A stretch of DNA of 10,218 nt, taken from NCBI GenBank assembly GCA_020425885.1, contig JAGQRA010000969.1:1-10218 (forward strand), read 5' to 3'. Source of the stretch: Planctomycetota bacterium. Lineage in GTDB: Bacteria > Planctomycetota > UBA1135 > UBA2386. Positions 1 to 5,947 of this stretch are shown here, piece after piece (positions within the stretch are counted from its first letter, which is position 1; the number at the start of each line of letters is the position of its first letter). The position numbers and the translations under genes were made by a program. The notes beneath the pieces are model-generated. The model had not been told where the DNA came from. It searched no databases and saw nothing but the letters and a program-made list of their open reading frames with translations.

Positions 1-1
1 G

Positions 2-2044
2 ATGGCCCTACCGTGTCGCTCCCTGTCAATCACGCTCCTTGCCGCTGCGTCACTCAGCGCGCAGACCCTGCCGCAACTCGTGAACCGGGCGCGCGCGGCG
101 GTTCCCGATCACGACCTCGCGGCGCTCGCGGCGATGTGCGGCGTGCCCGAGGCGCCTTCGGGACGCGTGAGGCGGCTCGATGGGCAGGATCCCGAGAAGC
201 TCAGCGCCGAGCAGCTGCTGCAGACCGTCTATGAACGCATCGGCAAGCTGCGGATCGAATGTGAGCCGGCGGCTGGCGAGGGCGGCGCCTCCGCACGGTA
301 CTGGCAGCGCCCGAAGAACGTGTGGCCGCGCCTCGTGCTCGAATTGCATCGTGCCACCGCCGACCCGCGAGCGACGAGCAAGGCGATATGGAACGTCGAC
401 CGCCGGGATGCGCGGCGGACCATCGCAAGCTGGCTGGGGAGTGCGGGACAACGGTTCGCCGACCTGCGTACCGACGCCACGCGTCTCGGCTCCGATCGCC
501 ACTCGGTGGCGACCAACTTCCTCGGCACGGGGCGGAACGCGGACCTGCAGCGACTCGAACGCATCGACGGGATCTGGACCCTGCGCACCTGTCTGATGCG
601 GGATCCCGGCGGAGAGACCATCGACCTCGGGCAGATCGTGACGGCGACGCTGCCGTGGTTCGCGATCGCGCGCGAAGGCGAGCGGCCGAGCTGGGCCATC
701 TACTACGACGGCGGCAACGCGCTGCTGCGGCCGATCCGCGCACCGGAGACGACGGCGCTCGTGCGATACCGTCACACGCGACCCGGCGATCCGCTCGGAG
801 CGCCCGGCGAGGCGCGGGTCTGGTTCGAGGTCGCCGGGTTCGGCAGCGATGGCGACGAACTGCTCGCGATGTCGGGCGACTGCGAGAACGGTACCGGCGT
901 CGCCTTCGACGCCGCTCGACTGGCGGTCTACGACGGCGCATTCGTCGCGGGCAGGTTCGAAGGCGCTGGGCGCCTCGTCGCCCTGCGGGATGGCACGACC
1001 TTGATCGCCCGCTTCGTCGCGGGCCAGCCACACGGGCCGGCCATCGAGTTGCTCCCGTTTCCCGGGATGCTCGAGGACATACCCCGAGATCGGGTCACGG
1101 CCCGGCGCGTGCTGTTCGAGCGCGGCGCCGTCACGGAGTCGGTTCCGCTGCAGCACGGCTACGCCGACACGCCGAAGCATCGCACTCTGGACAACTACGA
1201 GTTCGGGTTCTGGGATGCGCGGCGCGGCAGGGTGGTCGAGGGCGATTCCGCCGGCGGCCTCTGCACGGTCGAGTTCGACGACCTCGGCACCGTGATCGGA
1301 CCGTTCGTCGACCATCTGGCGAGCGGCGAGCTACTGCTGACCACGCCCGAAGGGGACCGCAAGGTCTACGAGTGCATGGCGGGTGCGCCGGCACTCGTGC
1401 GGTGCCTCACGGTGACCGGCGAAGAACGGCGCCGGCACCACGCCGCGCACCCGGAGGACTTCCCGATCGGGGATTGCCTGCGCGGTGACACGCGCGGCGG
1501 CGTCGCAACGAAGATCCTCGGCGAGCAATCGCTGTACGTCGGCGCGTTCGAGAACGGTGTCCCGCACGGCGACGGTGTCATCCAGGGGACGTCGAGCGGT
1601 CGCTCGCGCCTCACCGGTTCGTTCGTCGAGGGCAAACGTGAAGGGCGCTTCGAGCTGAGCCTGATGGATGGCGCGGTGCAATGCTGCTACATCGACTACC
1701 GCAACGACGAGGAGGTCGGGCGGGCGCCGATCCCGGGCGCCCCGGTGGTCTTCGATCAACCGCGTTCGGAGTCGGTGCAGCTGCCCGACATCGTCATCGC
1801 CTGCTCCGACTGCAGCGGTCTCGGCTCGGTCTACTCCAAGACCTACCAGGTCGACGAGGTCGTTCTGACCCCCTTCATGCCCGGCGACCGCAACGCCGGC
1901 TCGTGGCTGTGGCGCGGCTACGCACACCGCACTGGCCGCACGATAACGCAGGGCGGCGACCGGGTGACCTGTGCCATGTGTCGCGGCCTCGGCTCGATCC
2001 GGCGCCCGGGCGGCAAGGTGCCGCGCAGCTGGTTCGACCGCTGA
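2..2044 (+). CDS. Exported protein with MORN-like repeats and two CxxCxGLG motifs
   Basis: 680 residues, function unknown. Residues 1-20 form a signal peptide (Arg6, hydrophobic TLLAAASLSA, then Q21), so the product is probably exported; this also supports the ATG at position 2 as the true start, although its ribosome site lies outside the window. The middle holds MORN-like units with the Y/F-x-G-x-F/W...G-x-G spacing at about 310-326 (YDGAFVAGRFEGAGRL), 333-350, 512-526 (YVGAFENGVPHGDGV) and 535-551. MORN units are known as short beta-hairpin repeats that often mediate surface or lipid contacts. Near the C-terminus are two DnaJ-like zinc-knuckle half-sites, CSDCSGLG (601-608) and CAMCRGLG (657-664), which could together bind one zinc ion. 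Residues 30-300 match nothing I recognise. The gene converges on the - strand cluster. The reading frame is sure; the function is unknown. Confidence 0.88.
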   Translation: MALPCRSLSITLLAAASLSAQTLPQLVNRARAAVPDHDLAALAAMCGVPEAPSGRVRRLDGQDPEKLSAEQLLQTVYERIGKLRIECEPAAGEGGASARYWQRPKNVWPRLVLELHRATADPRATSKAIWNVDRRDARRTIASWLGSAGQRFADLRTDATRLGSDRHSVATNFLGTGRNADLQRLERIDGIWTLRTCLMRDPGGETIDLGQIVTATLPWFAIAREGERPSWAIYYDGGNALLRPIRAPETTALVRYRHTRPGDPLGAPGEARVWFEVAGFGSDGDELLAMSGDCENGTGVAFDAARLAVYDGAFVAGRFEGAGRLVALRDGTTLIARFVAGQPHGPAIELLPFPGMLEDIPRDRVTARRVLFERGAVTESVPLQHGYADTPKHRTLDNYEFGFWDARRGRVVEGDSAGGLCTVEFDDLGTVIGPFVDHLASGELLLTTPEGDRKVYECMAGAPALVRCLTVTGEERRRHHAAHPEDFPIGDCLRGDTRGGVATKILGEQSLYVGAFENGVPHGDGVIQGTSSGRSRLTGSFVEGKREGRFELSLMDGAVQCCYIDYRNDEEVGRAPIPGAPVVFDQPRSESVQLPDIVIACSDCSGLGSVYSKTYQVDEVVLTPFMPGDRNAGSWLWRGYAHRTGRTITQGGDRVTCAMCRGLGSIRRPGGKVPRSWFDR

Positions 2045-2077
2045 GTAGCGCGGGGCTCGATGGTATGGGAGCGTGTT

Positions 2078-2103
2078 CGACCGGCGGTCGTCGACGGGCC
2101 CGT
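2078..2103. terminator. Possible weak hairpins between convergent genes
   Basis: The 146-base gap between two convergent genes holds a perfect 5-bp stem CGACC/GGTCG (2078-2090, loop GGC) and the palindrome ACGGGCCCGT (2094-2103). A further weak stem CCCGG/TCGGG lies near 2172-2185. No T-tract follows any of them in either direction, so intrinsic termination is only a possibility, and in DNA this GC-rich short stems are expected by chance. Nothing else is visible in this gap. Confidence 0.2.
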
Positions 2104-2190
2104 GCCGGACAGCGCCCCGGCCACTCGGCCCGCGCCTCAGGCGGCATCGATCACGAACTGTGACATCACGAGCCCGGCCGCTCGGGGCGA

Positions 2191-3096
2191 TCAGAGGATC
2201 GAGAAGTCGATCGCGTTGGTGATGTCGATGCCGCTGCTCAGCACGCCCGCCTGTGTCGAGAACATCGCTCCCGTGAGGGACGGGCTGTTGGGCACGACGA
2301 ACGGCAGGCTGGCGTAGCCGGCGCTCGACGTCGGCGTCGCCAGCGAGGCGAGCGGGGCCGTGAAGATGTCGAGCCAGACCGAGCAGCCGAACAGCGGTGT
2401 CGGCGTCGCGAGCGTCGGGCCGAGCGCCGTCGAGAACACCCCGAGCGCTGCCGGCGCCGCGTCGACGAGCTCGATGTTCGTCGTCGAGTTGATCGCGAAC
2501 ACGTTGTCCGCGACGAGCCGCGGCAGCAGCGCCGAGGTGCCGCAGCTGGTGCCGACGTCGGTCACCTGCGTCAATGGCACCGTCGTCAGACGCTGGTGGT
2601 ACTGGGCGATGTCGACGCTGGTCGGGATCGACAAGGTCGGCGGCAGCGGGTTGGCGATCGTGTGGGCGCGCTGCCACGTGCCGAACGTCACGGGCGTTCC
2701 CGTTGCGGCGGTGTTGTAGTGGTAGGTCAGGGTCCCGGGCCACGACACGCCGAGCGTGTAGTGGTTACCGCCGATCAGCGGCAGCGCGATGATGCCGGTC
2801 GAGTACCAGGCGGGACCGCCACCGCCGGTGACCGGCACCGAGTGCGTCCAGTAGAGCGTCGCGGTGCCGGACCGCGAGTGGTGTCGATACGAGAAGAACG
2901 TCAAGGTCTCGGGGCCGGGCACGTCGAGATACATCTCGAACTCGATCAGGTAGACCGAGGTCGTGACCGCGAACAGGCTCGACTTCGACGAGTTGGTGCG
3001 GGTCGTCGCCGTGTTGGTACCACCGAGCACGTCGATGGACTGGGCCGGCAGCGCCAGGGCGAGGAGGGAGACGAGGAGTAGGAGGTTCCGGGTCAT
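2191..3096 (-). CDS. Secreted protein with conserved C-terminal module
   Basis: 301 residues, function unknown. The frame stays open upstream to 3192, but ATG 3096 is preferred because it places a standard signal peptide at the N-terminus (Arg3, hydrophobic LLLLVSLLALAL, then P-A-Q at 17-19); the 32 extra residues look like translated intergenic DNA. The mature part is rich in Thr, Ser and Gly, has few charged residues, and alternates in a way that suggests an all-beta fold. Residues 22-125 resemble, from memory, a recurrent domain in secreted planctomycete proteins (motifs EFEMYLDVPGPETLTFF and NHYTLGVSWPGTLTYHY). The C-terminal 70 residues (232-301) share a G-x-A-S-L-P-F...I-T-N pattern with the end of the protein encoded at 4409-5692. 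No catalytic motif is seen. It is the last gene of a same-strand trio, so adhesion or surface binding is possible but speculative. No clear Shine-Dalgarno is present. Confidence 0.82.
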   Translation of the reverse strand: MTRNLLLLVSLLALALPAQSIDVLGGTNTATTRTNSSKSSLFAVTTSVYLIEFEMYLDVPGPETLTFFSYRHHSRSGTATLYWTHSVPVTGGGGPAWYSTGIIALPLIGGNHYTLGVSWPGTLTYHYNTAATGTPVTFGTWQRAHTIANPLPPTLSIPTSVDIAQYHQRLTTVPLTQVTDVGTSCGTSALLPRLVADNVFAINSTTNIELVDAAPAALGVFSTALGPTLATPTPLFGCSVWLDIFTAPLASLATPTSSAGYASLPFVVPNSPSLTGAMFSTQAGVLSSGIDITNAIDFSIL

Positions 3097-3138
3097 GGTC
3101 GGTACGTCCGGGGGCAGGAGTGTGACCATCGTACCGGC

Positions 3139-3158
3139 GACGGGTTCTGCATGCACTG
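3139..3158. repeat. 20-bp direct repeat, copy in intergenic gap
   Basis: GACGGGTTCTGCATGCACTG lies in the 96-base gap between the serine hydrolase and the downstream secreted-protein gene. It matches 18 of 20 bases of 3215-3234, with the last 14 bases identical. The core TGCATGCA is an 8-bp palindrome. Confidence 0.6.
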
Positions 3159-3192
3159 TCGCAGCGCAGCAGGCCGGACCCGGCAGCGCCAC

Positions 3193-4350
3193 TCAACGCC
3201 CGCGCAGCGGCAATGACAGATTCTGCATGCACTGCCGCCGCACCTGGCTCATCACGGGGCCGGCGCTGCCGGTGTTGAAGGCGCCGAGGGCCGCCGTGCC
3301 CGAGGCCGGGTGGACGTAGAAGAACGACACGAAGCTGCGCTGCCCGCCGGTGTGGGTCACGAACCGCGTGCCGTCGTGTTCCTGCAGGAAGAAGCCCAGC
3401 CCGATGCGTTCGCCGCCCGCGGCCTGGGATGCGACCTGGGGCTGCCACATCTCCTCGAGCGACTCCCGGCGCAGCACCGCCGCCGCGTCGGCGTCGTGCG
3501 CGGTGGCGCCGAGCAGGAACGCGAGGTAGCGCGCCATGTCGGGCAGCGGCGCGTTGAGGCCGCCGTTGCTGACCGTGATGCCGGTGTCGAAGTCCGGGCC
3601 GAAGTCGACCACGCCGCCAGGCGAGTTGCCGTAGCTGTGCGAACGGTGCCGCTGCAGGTGATAGGGCGTGATGTCGAAGTAGGTGTGCGACATGCCGAGC
3701 GGCCGCAGCACGTTCTTGTCCATGTAGACCTCGTAGTCGTCGCCGGAGATCTGCTCGATCACCTGGCCGAGGAAGACGATGCCGGGGTTGCTGTAGGAGA
3801 ACTTCTCGCCCGGTGCGAACTGCAGCTCGGTGTAGGGCATCATCGCCACCAGCTGCGACCACTGCGTCGGCTCGTGCGGGTGCCAGTTCTTGCCGCCCCA
3901 CGGCCAGGTCGCGGCGCGGAAGCCCGACGAATGCGACAGCAGGTGGCGCAGCGTGATCTCGTGGAGCTTGCCGAACGGGTCGTGCACCGCCTTCAGTTCG
4001 GGCAGCCATGCGAGGATCGGCTGCTCGAGCGCGAGCTTGCCGCGGTCGCGTAGCTGCATCAGTGCGATGCCGGTCAGCGTCTTGGTGCAGCTCGCCCAGT
4101 GGTAGATGGTGTCGCGGTCGACCGCGCGCTTGCCGTCGCGGTCGGCGAAGCCATGGGCCTGGAAGCCGAGTTCCTCGACGTCGCCGCCGGCGGTGCGCCG
4201 CAGGAACATCAGGCTGCCGCCGACTATGCGATGCAGCTCACACTGCTTCTGCATCGTGGCGGTGACCTCTGTCCACGCCGTGGCAAGGTCGAACGGCGGC
4301 TCCTGAGGGGAAAGCAGGCAGAGCAGAGAACCGAGTGCGGGCGCGAGCAT
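3193..4350 (-). CDS. Exported serine hydrolase, class C beta-lactamase/PBP-like family
   Basis: 385 residues, a full-length member of the beta-lactamase-related serine hydrolase family (Pfam PF00144 type: AmpC, DD-peptidases, esterases). The three active-site motifs are present and well spaced: nucleophile S87-C-T-K90, the Y186-S-N188 motif (SYSNPG), and H333-T-G335 in place of KTG, as is common in the esterase/peptidase branches. LRHLLSHSSGF (134-144) is another family hallmark. A short N-terminal hydrophobic segment (residues 4-13) followed by S-P-Q suggests export, and there is no lipobox. The substrate cannot be read from sequence: a D-amino-acid peptide, a beta-lactam or an ester are all possible, and antibiotic resistance should not be assumed. 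ATG 4350 has no Shine-Dalgarno but has TATGCT six bases upstream. The neighbours on both sides are secreted proteins on the same strand. The family is sure; the reaction is not. Confidence 0.93.
   Translation of the reverse strand: MLAPALGSLLCLLSPQEPPFDLATAWTEVTATMQKQCELHRIVGGSLMFLRRTAGGDVEELGFQAHGFADRDGKRAVDRDTIYHWASCTKTLTGIALMQLRDRGKLALEQPILAWLPELKAVHDPFGKLHEITLRHLLSHSSGFRAATWPWGGKNWHPHEPTQWSQLVAMMPYTELQFAPGEKFSYSNPGIVFLGQVIEQISGDDYEVYMDKNVLRPLGMSHTYFDITPYHLQRHRSHSYGNSPGGVVDFGPDFDTGITVSNGGLNAPLPDMARYLAFLLGATAHDADAAAVLRRESLEEMWQPQVASQAAGGERIGLGFFLQEHDGTRFVTHTGGQRSFVSFFYVHPASGTAALGAFNTGSAGPVMSQVRRQCMQNLSLPLRGR
3215..3234. repeat. 20-bp direct repeat, copy at end of serine hydrolase gene
   Basis: GACAGATTCTGCATGCACTG is the partner of 3139-3158, offset by 76 bases. 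On the - strand it encodes Gln-Cys-Met-Gln-Asn-Leu near the C-terminus of the serine hydrolase, so this copy is constrained by coding and is probably the source if the repeat arose by a local duplication. Confidence 0.6.
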
Positions 4351-4356
4351 GGTCGG

Positions 4357-4362
4357 AGCATA
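4357..4362 (-). promoter_or_regulatory. Possible -10 element implying a leaderless serine hydrolase mRNA
   Basis: TATGCT (TANNNT pattern, 4 of 6 to the sigma-70 -10 consensus) on the - strand ends six bases before the ATG at 4350, where no Shine-Dalgarno is visible. If used, transcription would begin at or near the start codon. No convincing -35 is seen. A chance match is quite possible. Confidence 0.22.
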
Positions 4363-4408
4363 GGCGGCCGTCGCCGGGTTCCGCGACTCCTCGGTCGGTC
4401 TCCGTTCC

Positions 4409-5692
4409 TCAACGCACGAAGCACTGCTGGTTGTTCGTGATCAGCAGGCTCGGCAAGGTCGCGGCGCAGAAGTGGAGCGAGTAGTGGTTTCCCGGGCCCG
4501 GCGACGAGCCGGCAGCCAGCTGGAACGGCAGCGTCGCCGCCCCGGTGGGGTCGACCGTGCCGATGCCGATCAGGATGGCGGGGGTGTTGATCGGGATCGT
4601 CAGGCCTTGGAAGGTGAAGCCCGGCGAGGCGCCGGCGAGGGTGACAACCGCCAACACGGCCTCGCCGCTCCGGACCGCGTCGACCTGAACGGCGAGCGAC
4701 ATCGTGCCGCCGGTGGCGCCGTCGAGCACCGCCGGGCCGACGTGCAGCGGCAGGTCGATGCGATAGATCTTGTTGGTGTCCTGGCTGCACAGGTAGAGCG
4801 TGTGCTCGTCGCGCACGTGCAGATCGAAGGAGCTCGAGCTCGGGTCCGTGATGATCGGCACGAAGGCGCCGGTTCCGGAAGAGTCGAGCCAGCCGACGCT
4901 GGTGCCCGAGACGAACCAGCGCGTGCCGCGGGTGTCGACGTCGAGCGGGTAGATGGCAGCGGATGCAGGAATCGAACGAAAGATGCCGGCAACGAGATCG
5001 AACTCGACGAGCACCCCGGCCGCTCGGCCGACGATGGTTCGATTCGGCTGATCGCCGATCATGCCCCAGTTGCCGAGCGAAGTGCTGGTGACCGAGTTCA
5101 CGACCGCGCCGGTGACGAGATCGATCACGACCAGCGCGTCCTGGGTCGCGGCGTACAGGCGCTCCGGTCCGCCGGGAGGGGTCACGATCGCGATGCGATC
5201 GGGGTCGTTGAGGCCGGTCGTGAGCGCCGTGCGGGACCCGGTCGTCATGTCGACCCGCCACACGGAGCTGGTCTGCGTGCAGTTGGCCGCGGCGTAGAAC
5301 GTGCCCGCGCTGTCCTCGGCCAGCGAGACGTTGTCGGCCGCGAGGGTGGTCACCTGCTGGAACACGACAGGCTGGACGGGATCACCATCGATCATGGCGA
5401 CCCGATAGATGTGCGTCGTGTCGTTGCCTGACCGACACTGGGAAGTGAGGATCAGATCGCCGGCGTCGACGCCGTGGCGATCGACCCGAACCCGTGGCAC
5501 GGGTACGACCGCGCCGGTGTCGAGGATCTCCGTGGCCCGGTAGCCGACCGGCAACACGAGGCCGGTCGTGGCGTCGGTGTACCGCGGCCCCGGCCGCACC
5601 GGGTACGGCAGCGGGTTCTGGGCGAGAAGTAAGGACGACGTCGCGATCGCGGCGGCGGCGATCGGCGCAACGAGGTGGCAGTGCTGGATCAT
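4409..5692 (-). CDS. Secreted beta-propeller-like protein with conserved C-terminal module
   Basis: 427 residues from ATG 5692, chosen because AAGGAG lies just upstream (5701-5696) and because it begins a signal peptide (residues 1-24, core APIAAAAIATSSLLLA, then Q25). A TTG at 5710 in the same frame would add six residues but lies inside a hairpin arm and has no ribosome site. Residues about 70-330 contain repeated beta-strand units typical of NHL/YVTN-type propellers: THIYRVAMIDG, SVWRVDMTTGS, ERLYAATQDALVVIDLVTG, GVLVEFDLVAG, TLYLCSQDTNKIYRIDLP. These are usually binding or scaffold domains, and no catalytic residues stand out. The last 80 residues carry the G-A-A-T-L-P-F...I-T-N pattern (384-420) shared with the protein at 2191-3096, ending after Cys424. 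First gene of the - strand trio, 58 bases from the hydrolase. The fold is inferred; the ligand is unknown. Confidence 0.85.
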   Translation of the reverse strand: MIQHCHLVAPIAAAAIATSSLLLAQNPLPYPVRPGPRYTDATTGLVLPVGYRATEILDTGAVVPVPRVRVDRHGVDAGDLILTSQCRSGNDTTHIYRVAMIDGDPVQPVVFQQVTTLAADNVSLAEDSAGTFYAAANCTQTSSVWRVDMTTGSRTALTTGLNDPDRIAIVTPPGGPERLYAATQDALVVIDLVTGAVVNSVTSTSLGNWGMIGDQPNRTIVGRAAGVLVEFDLVAGIFRSIPASAAIYPLDVDTRGTRWFVSGTSVGWLDSSGTGAFVPIITDPSSSSFDLHVRDEHTLYLCSQDTNKIYRIDLPLHVGPAVLDGATGGTMSLAVQVDAVRSGEAVLAVVTLAGASPGFTFQGLTIPINTPAILIGIGTVDPTGAATLPFQLAAGSSPGPGNHYSLHFCAATLPSLLITNNQQCFVR

Positions 5693-5695
5693 GGT

Positions 5696-5701
5696 CTCCT
5701 T
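5696..5701 (-). promoter_or_regulatory. Shine-Dalgarno of the propeller gene
   Basis: AAGGAG on the - strand lies three bases before ATG 5692. The spacing is shorter than usual, but the match is strong and decides this start over the upstream TTG. The hairpin at 5702-5729 ends directly against it. Confidence 0.6.
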
Positions 5702-5729
5702 GGCGGCCAATCGTAGTCGATTGTCCGCC
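5702..5729. promoter_or_regulatory. 12-bp inverted repeat abutting a ribosome binding site
   Basis: Arms GGCGGCCAATCG (5702-5713) and CGATTGTCCGCC (5718-5729) are complementary at 11 of 12 positions with a 4-base loop TAGT. In the - strand mRNA the hairpin ends at the base before the AAGGAG of the propeller gene. It may be a 5' stabilising or translation-tuning hairpin, or a dyad operator in the divergent region. The dyad is seen directly; the role is inferred. Confidence 0.5.
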
Positions 5730-5772
5730 GCGCATCGTTGCTGACGCCCCAGCAGCGCACCCTCTGGAGCGC

Positions 5773-5794
5773 GCCAGATGGTGCTGCATCTGGC
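5773..5794. repeat. 8-bp perfect inverted repeat in the divergent region
   Basis: GCCAGATG (5773-5780) and CATCTGGC (5787-5794) pair perfectly around a 6-base loop. A further TCTGG at 5763-5767 can pair instead with CCAGA at 5774-5778, so two mutually exclusive foldings exist, though the alternative stem is only 5 bp. Possible operator or leader structure. Confidence 0.4.
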
Positions 5795-5819
5795 CGCATC
5801 ACACCAACCAGGACCGGGC

Positions 5820-5841
5820 GTTGCGGGTTTCCCCCGTCAAC
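5820..5841. repeat. Small bulged inverted repeat in the divergent region
   Basis: GTTG+CGGG (5820-5827) pairs with CCCG (5833-5836) and CAAC (5838-5841) with T5837 bulged and a 5-base loop. It is one of several dyads in this 255-base region and is weak on its own. Confidence 0.25.
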
Positions 5842-5872
5842 TCCAATGGGAACCGATGCCGATGTCGTTCCC

Positions 5873-5911
5873 TGGCCATCCCCTGCCCGGCAGGGCCGAC
5901 GGGGATGGTCG
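5873..5911 (+). promoter_or_regulatory. Leader hairpin ahead of the carbonic anhydrase gene
   Basis: CCATCCCC (5876-5883) and GGGGATGG (5901-5908) are perfectly complementary over 8 bp. The stem is extensible outward by one G-C and two wobble pairs, and a competing inner stem CCCTGC/GCAGGG lies at 5881-5895. It ends about 36 bases before the TTG start at 5948, leaving the Shine-Dalgarno free. Probably part of the 5' leader; any regulatory role is inference. Confidence 0.38.
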
Positions 5912-5936
5912 TTGCCAACCGCCGTCAGTCCCTTCT

Positions 5937-5940
5937 GGAG
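5937..5940 (+). promoter_or_regulatory. Shine-Dalgarno selecting a TTG start for carbonic anhydrase
   Basis: GGAG with 7 bases before TTG 5948 is ideal spacing. The next in-frame candidate, GTG 5963, is 22 bases away. The site therefore favours the TTG. Confidence 0.6.
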
Positions 5941-5947
5941 TGAAACA

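Noticed and set aside
50..1315. Long antisense open frame (421 codons) opposite the first gene
   Set aside because: In very GC-rich DNA, antisense frames stay open. This one is Arg/Ala/Asp-rich with no domain, and the + strand frame has a signal peptide and recognisable repeats.
1331..2743. 470-codon - strand open frame spanning the convergent gap
   Set aside because: It overlaps two better-supported genes, has low-complexity Arg/Ala composition and no recognisable motif.
3097..3192. 32-residue N-terminal extension of the secreted protein ending at 2191
   Set aside because: Its composition is unlike a signal peptide and it would begin right at the hydrolase stop codon. ATG 3096 gives a standard signal sequence.
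2765..4009. 414-codon - strand frame overlapping the serine hydrolase
   Set aside because: It is a shifted frame of a gene with all three active-site motifs intact in the other frame.
3193..4350. Beta-lactam resistance gene
   Set aside because: The fold is that of class C beta-lactamases, but the HTG third motif and environmental context fit esterases or peptidases equally well. Resistance cannot be claimed.
5738..5947. 70-residue N-terminal extension of the carbonic anhydrase
   Set aside because: It would bury the signal peptide and read through the leader dyads. The Shine-Dalgarno points to TTG 5948.
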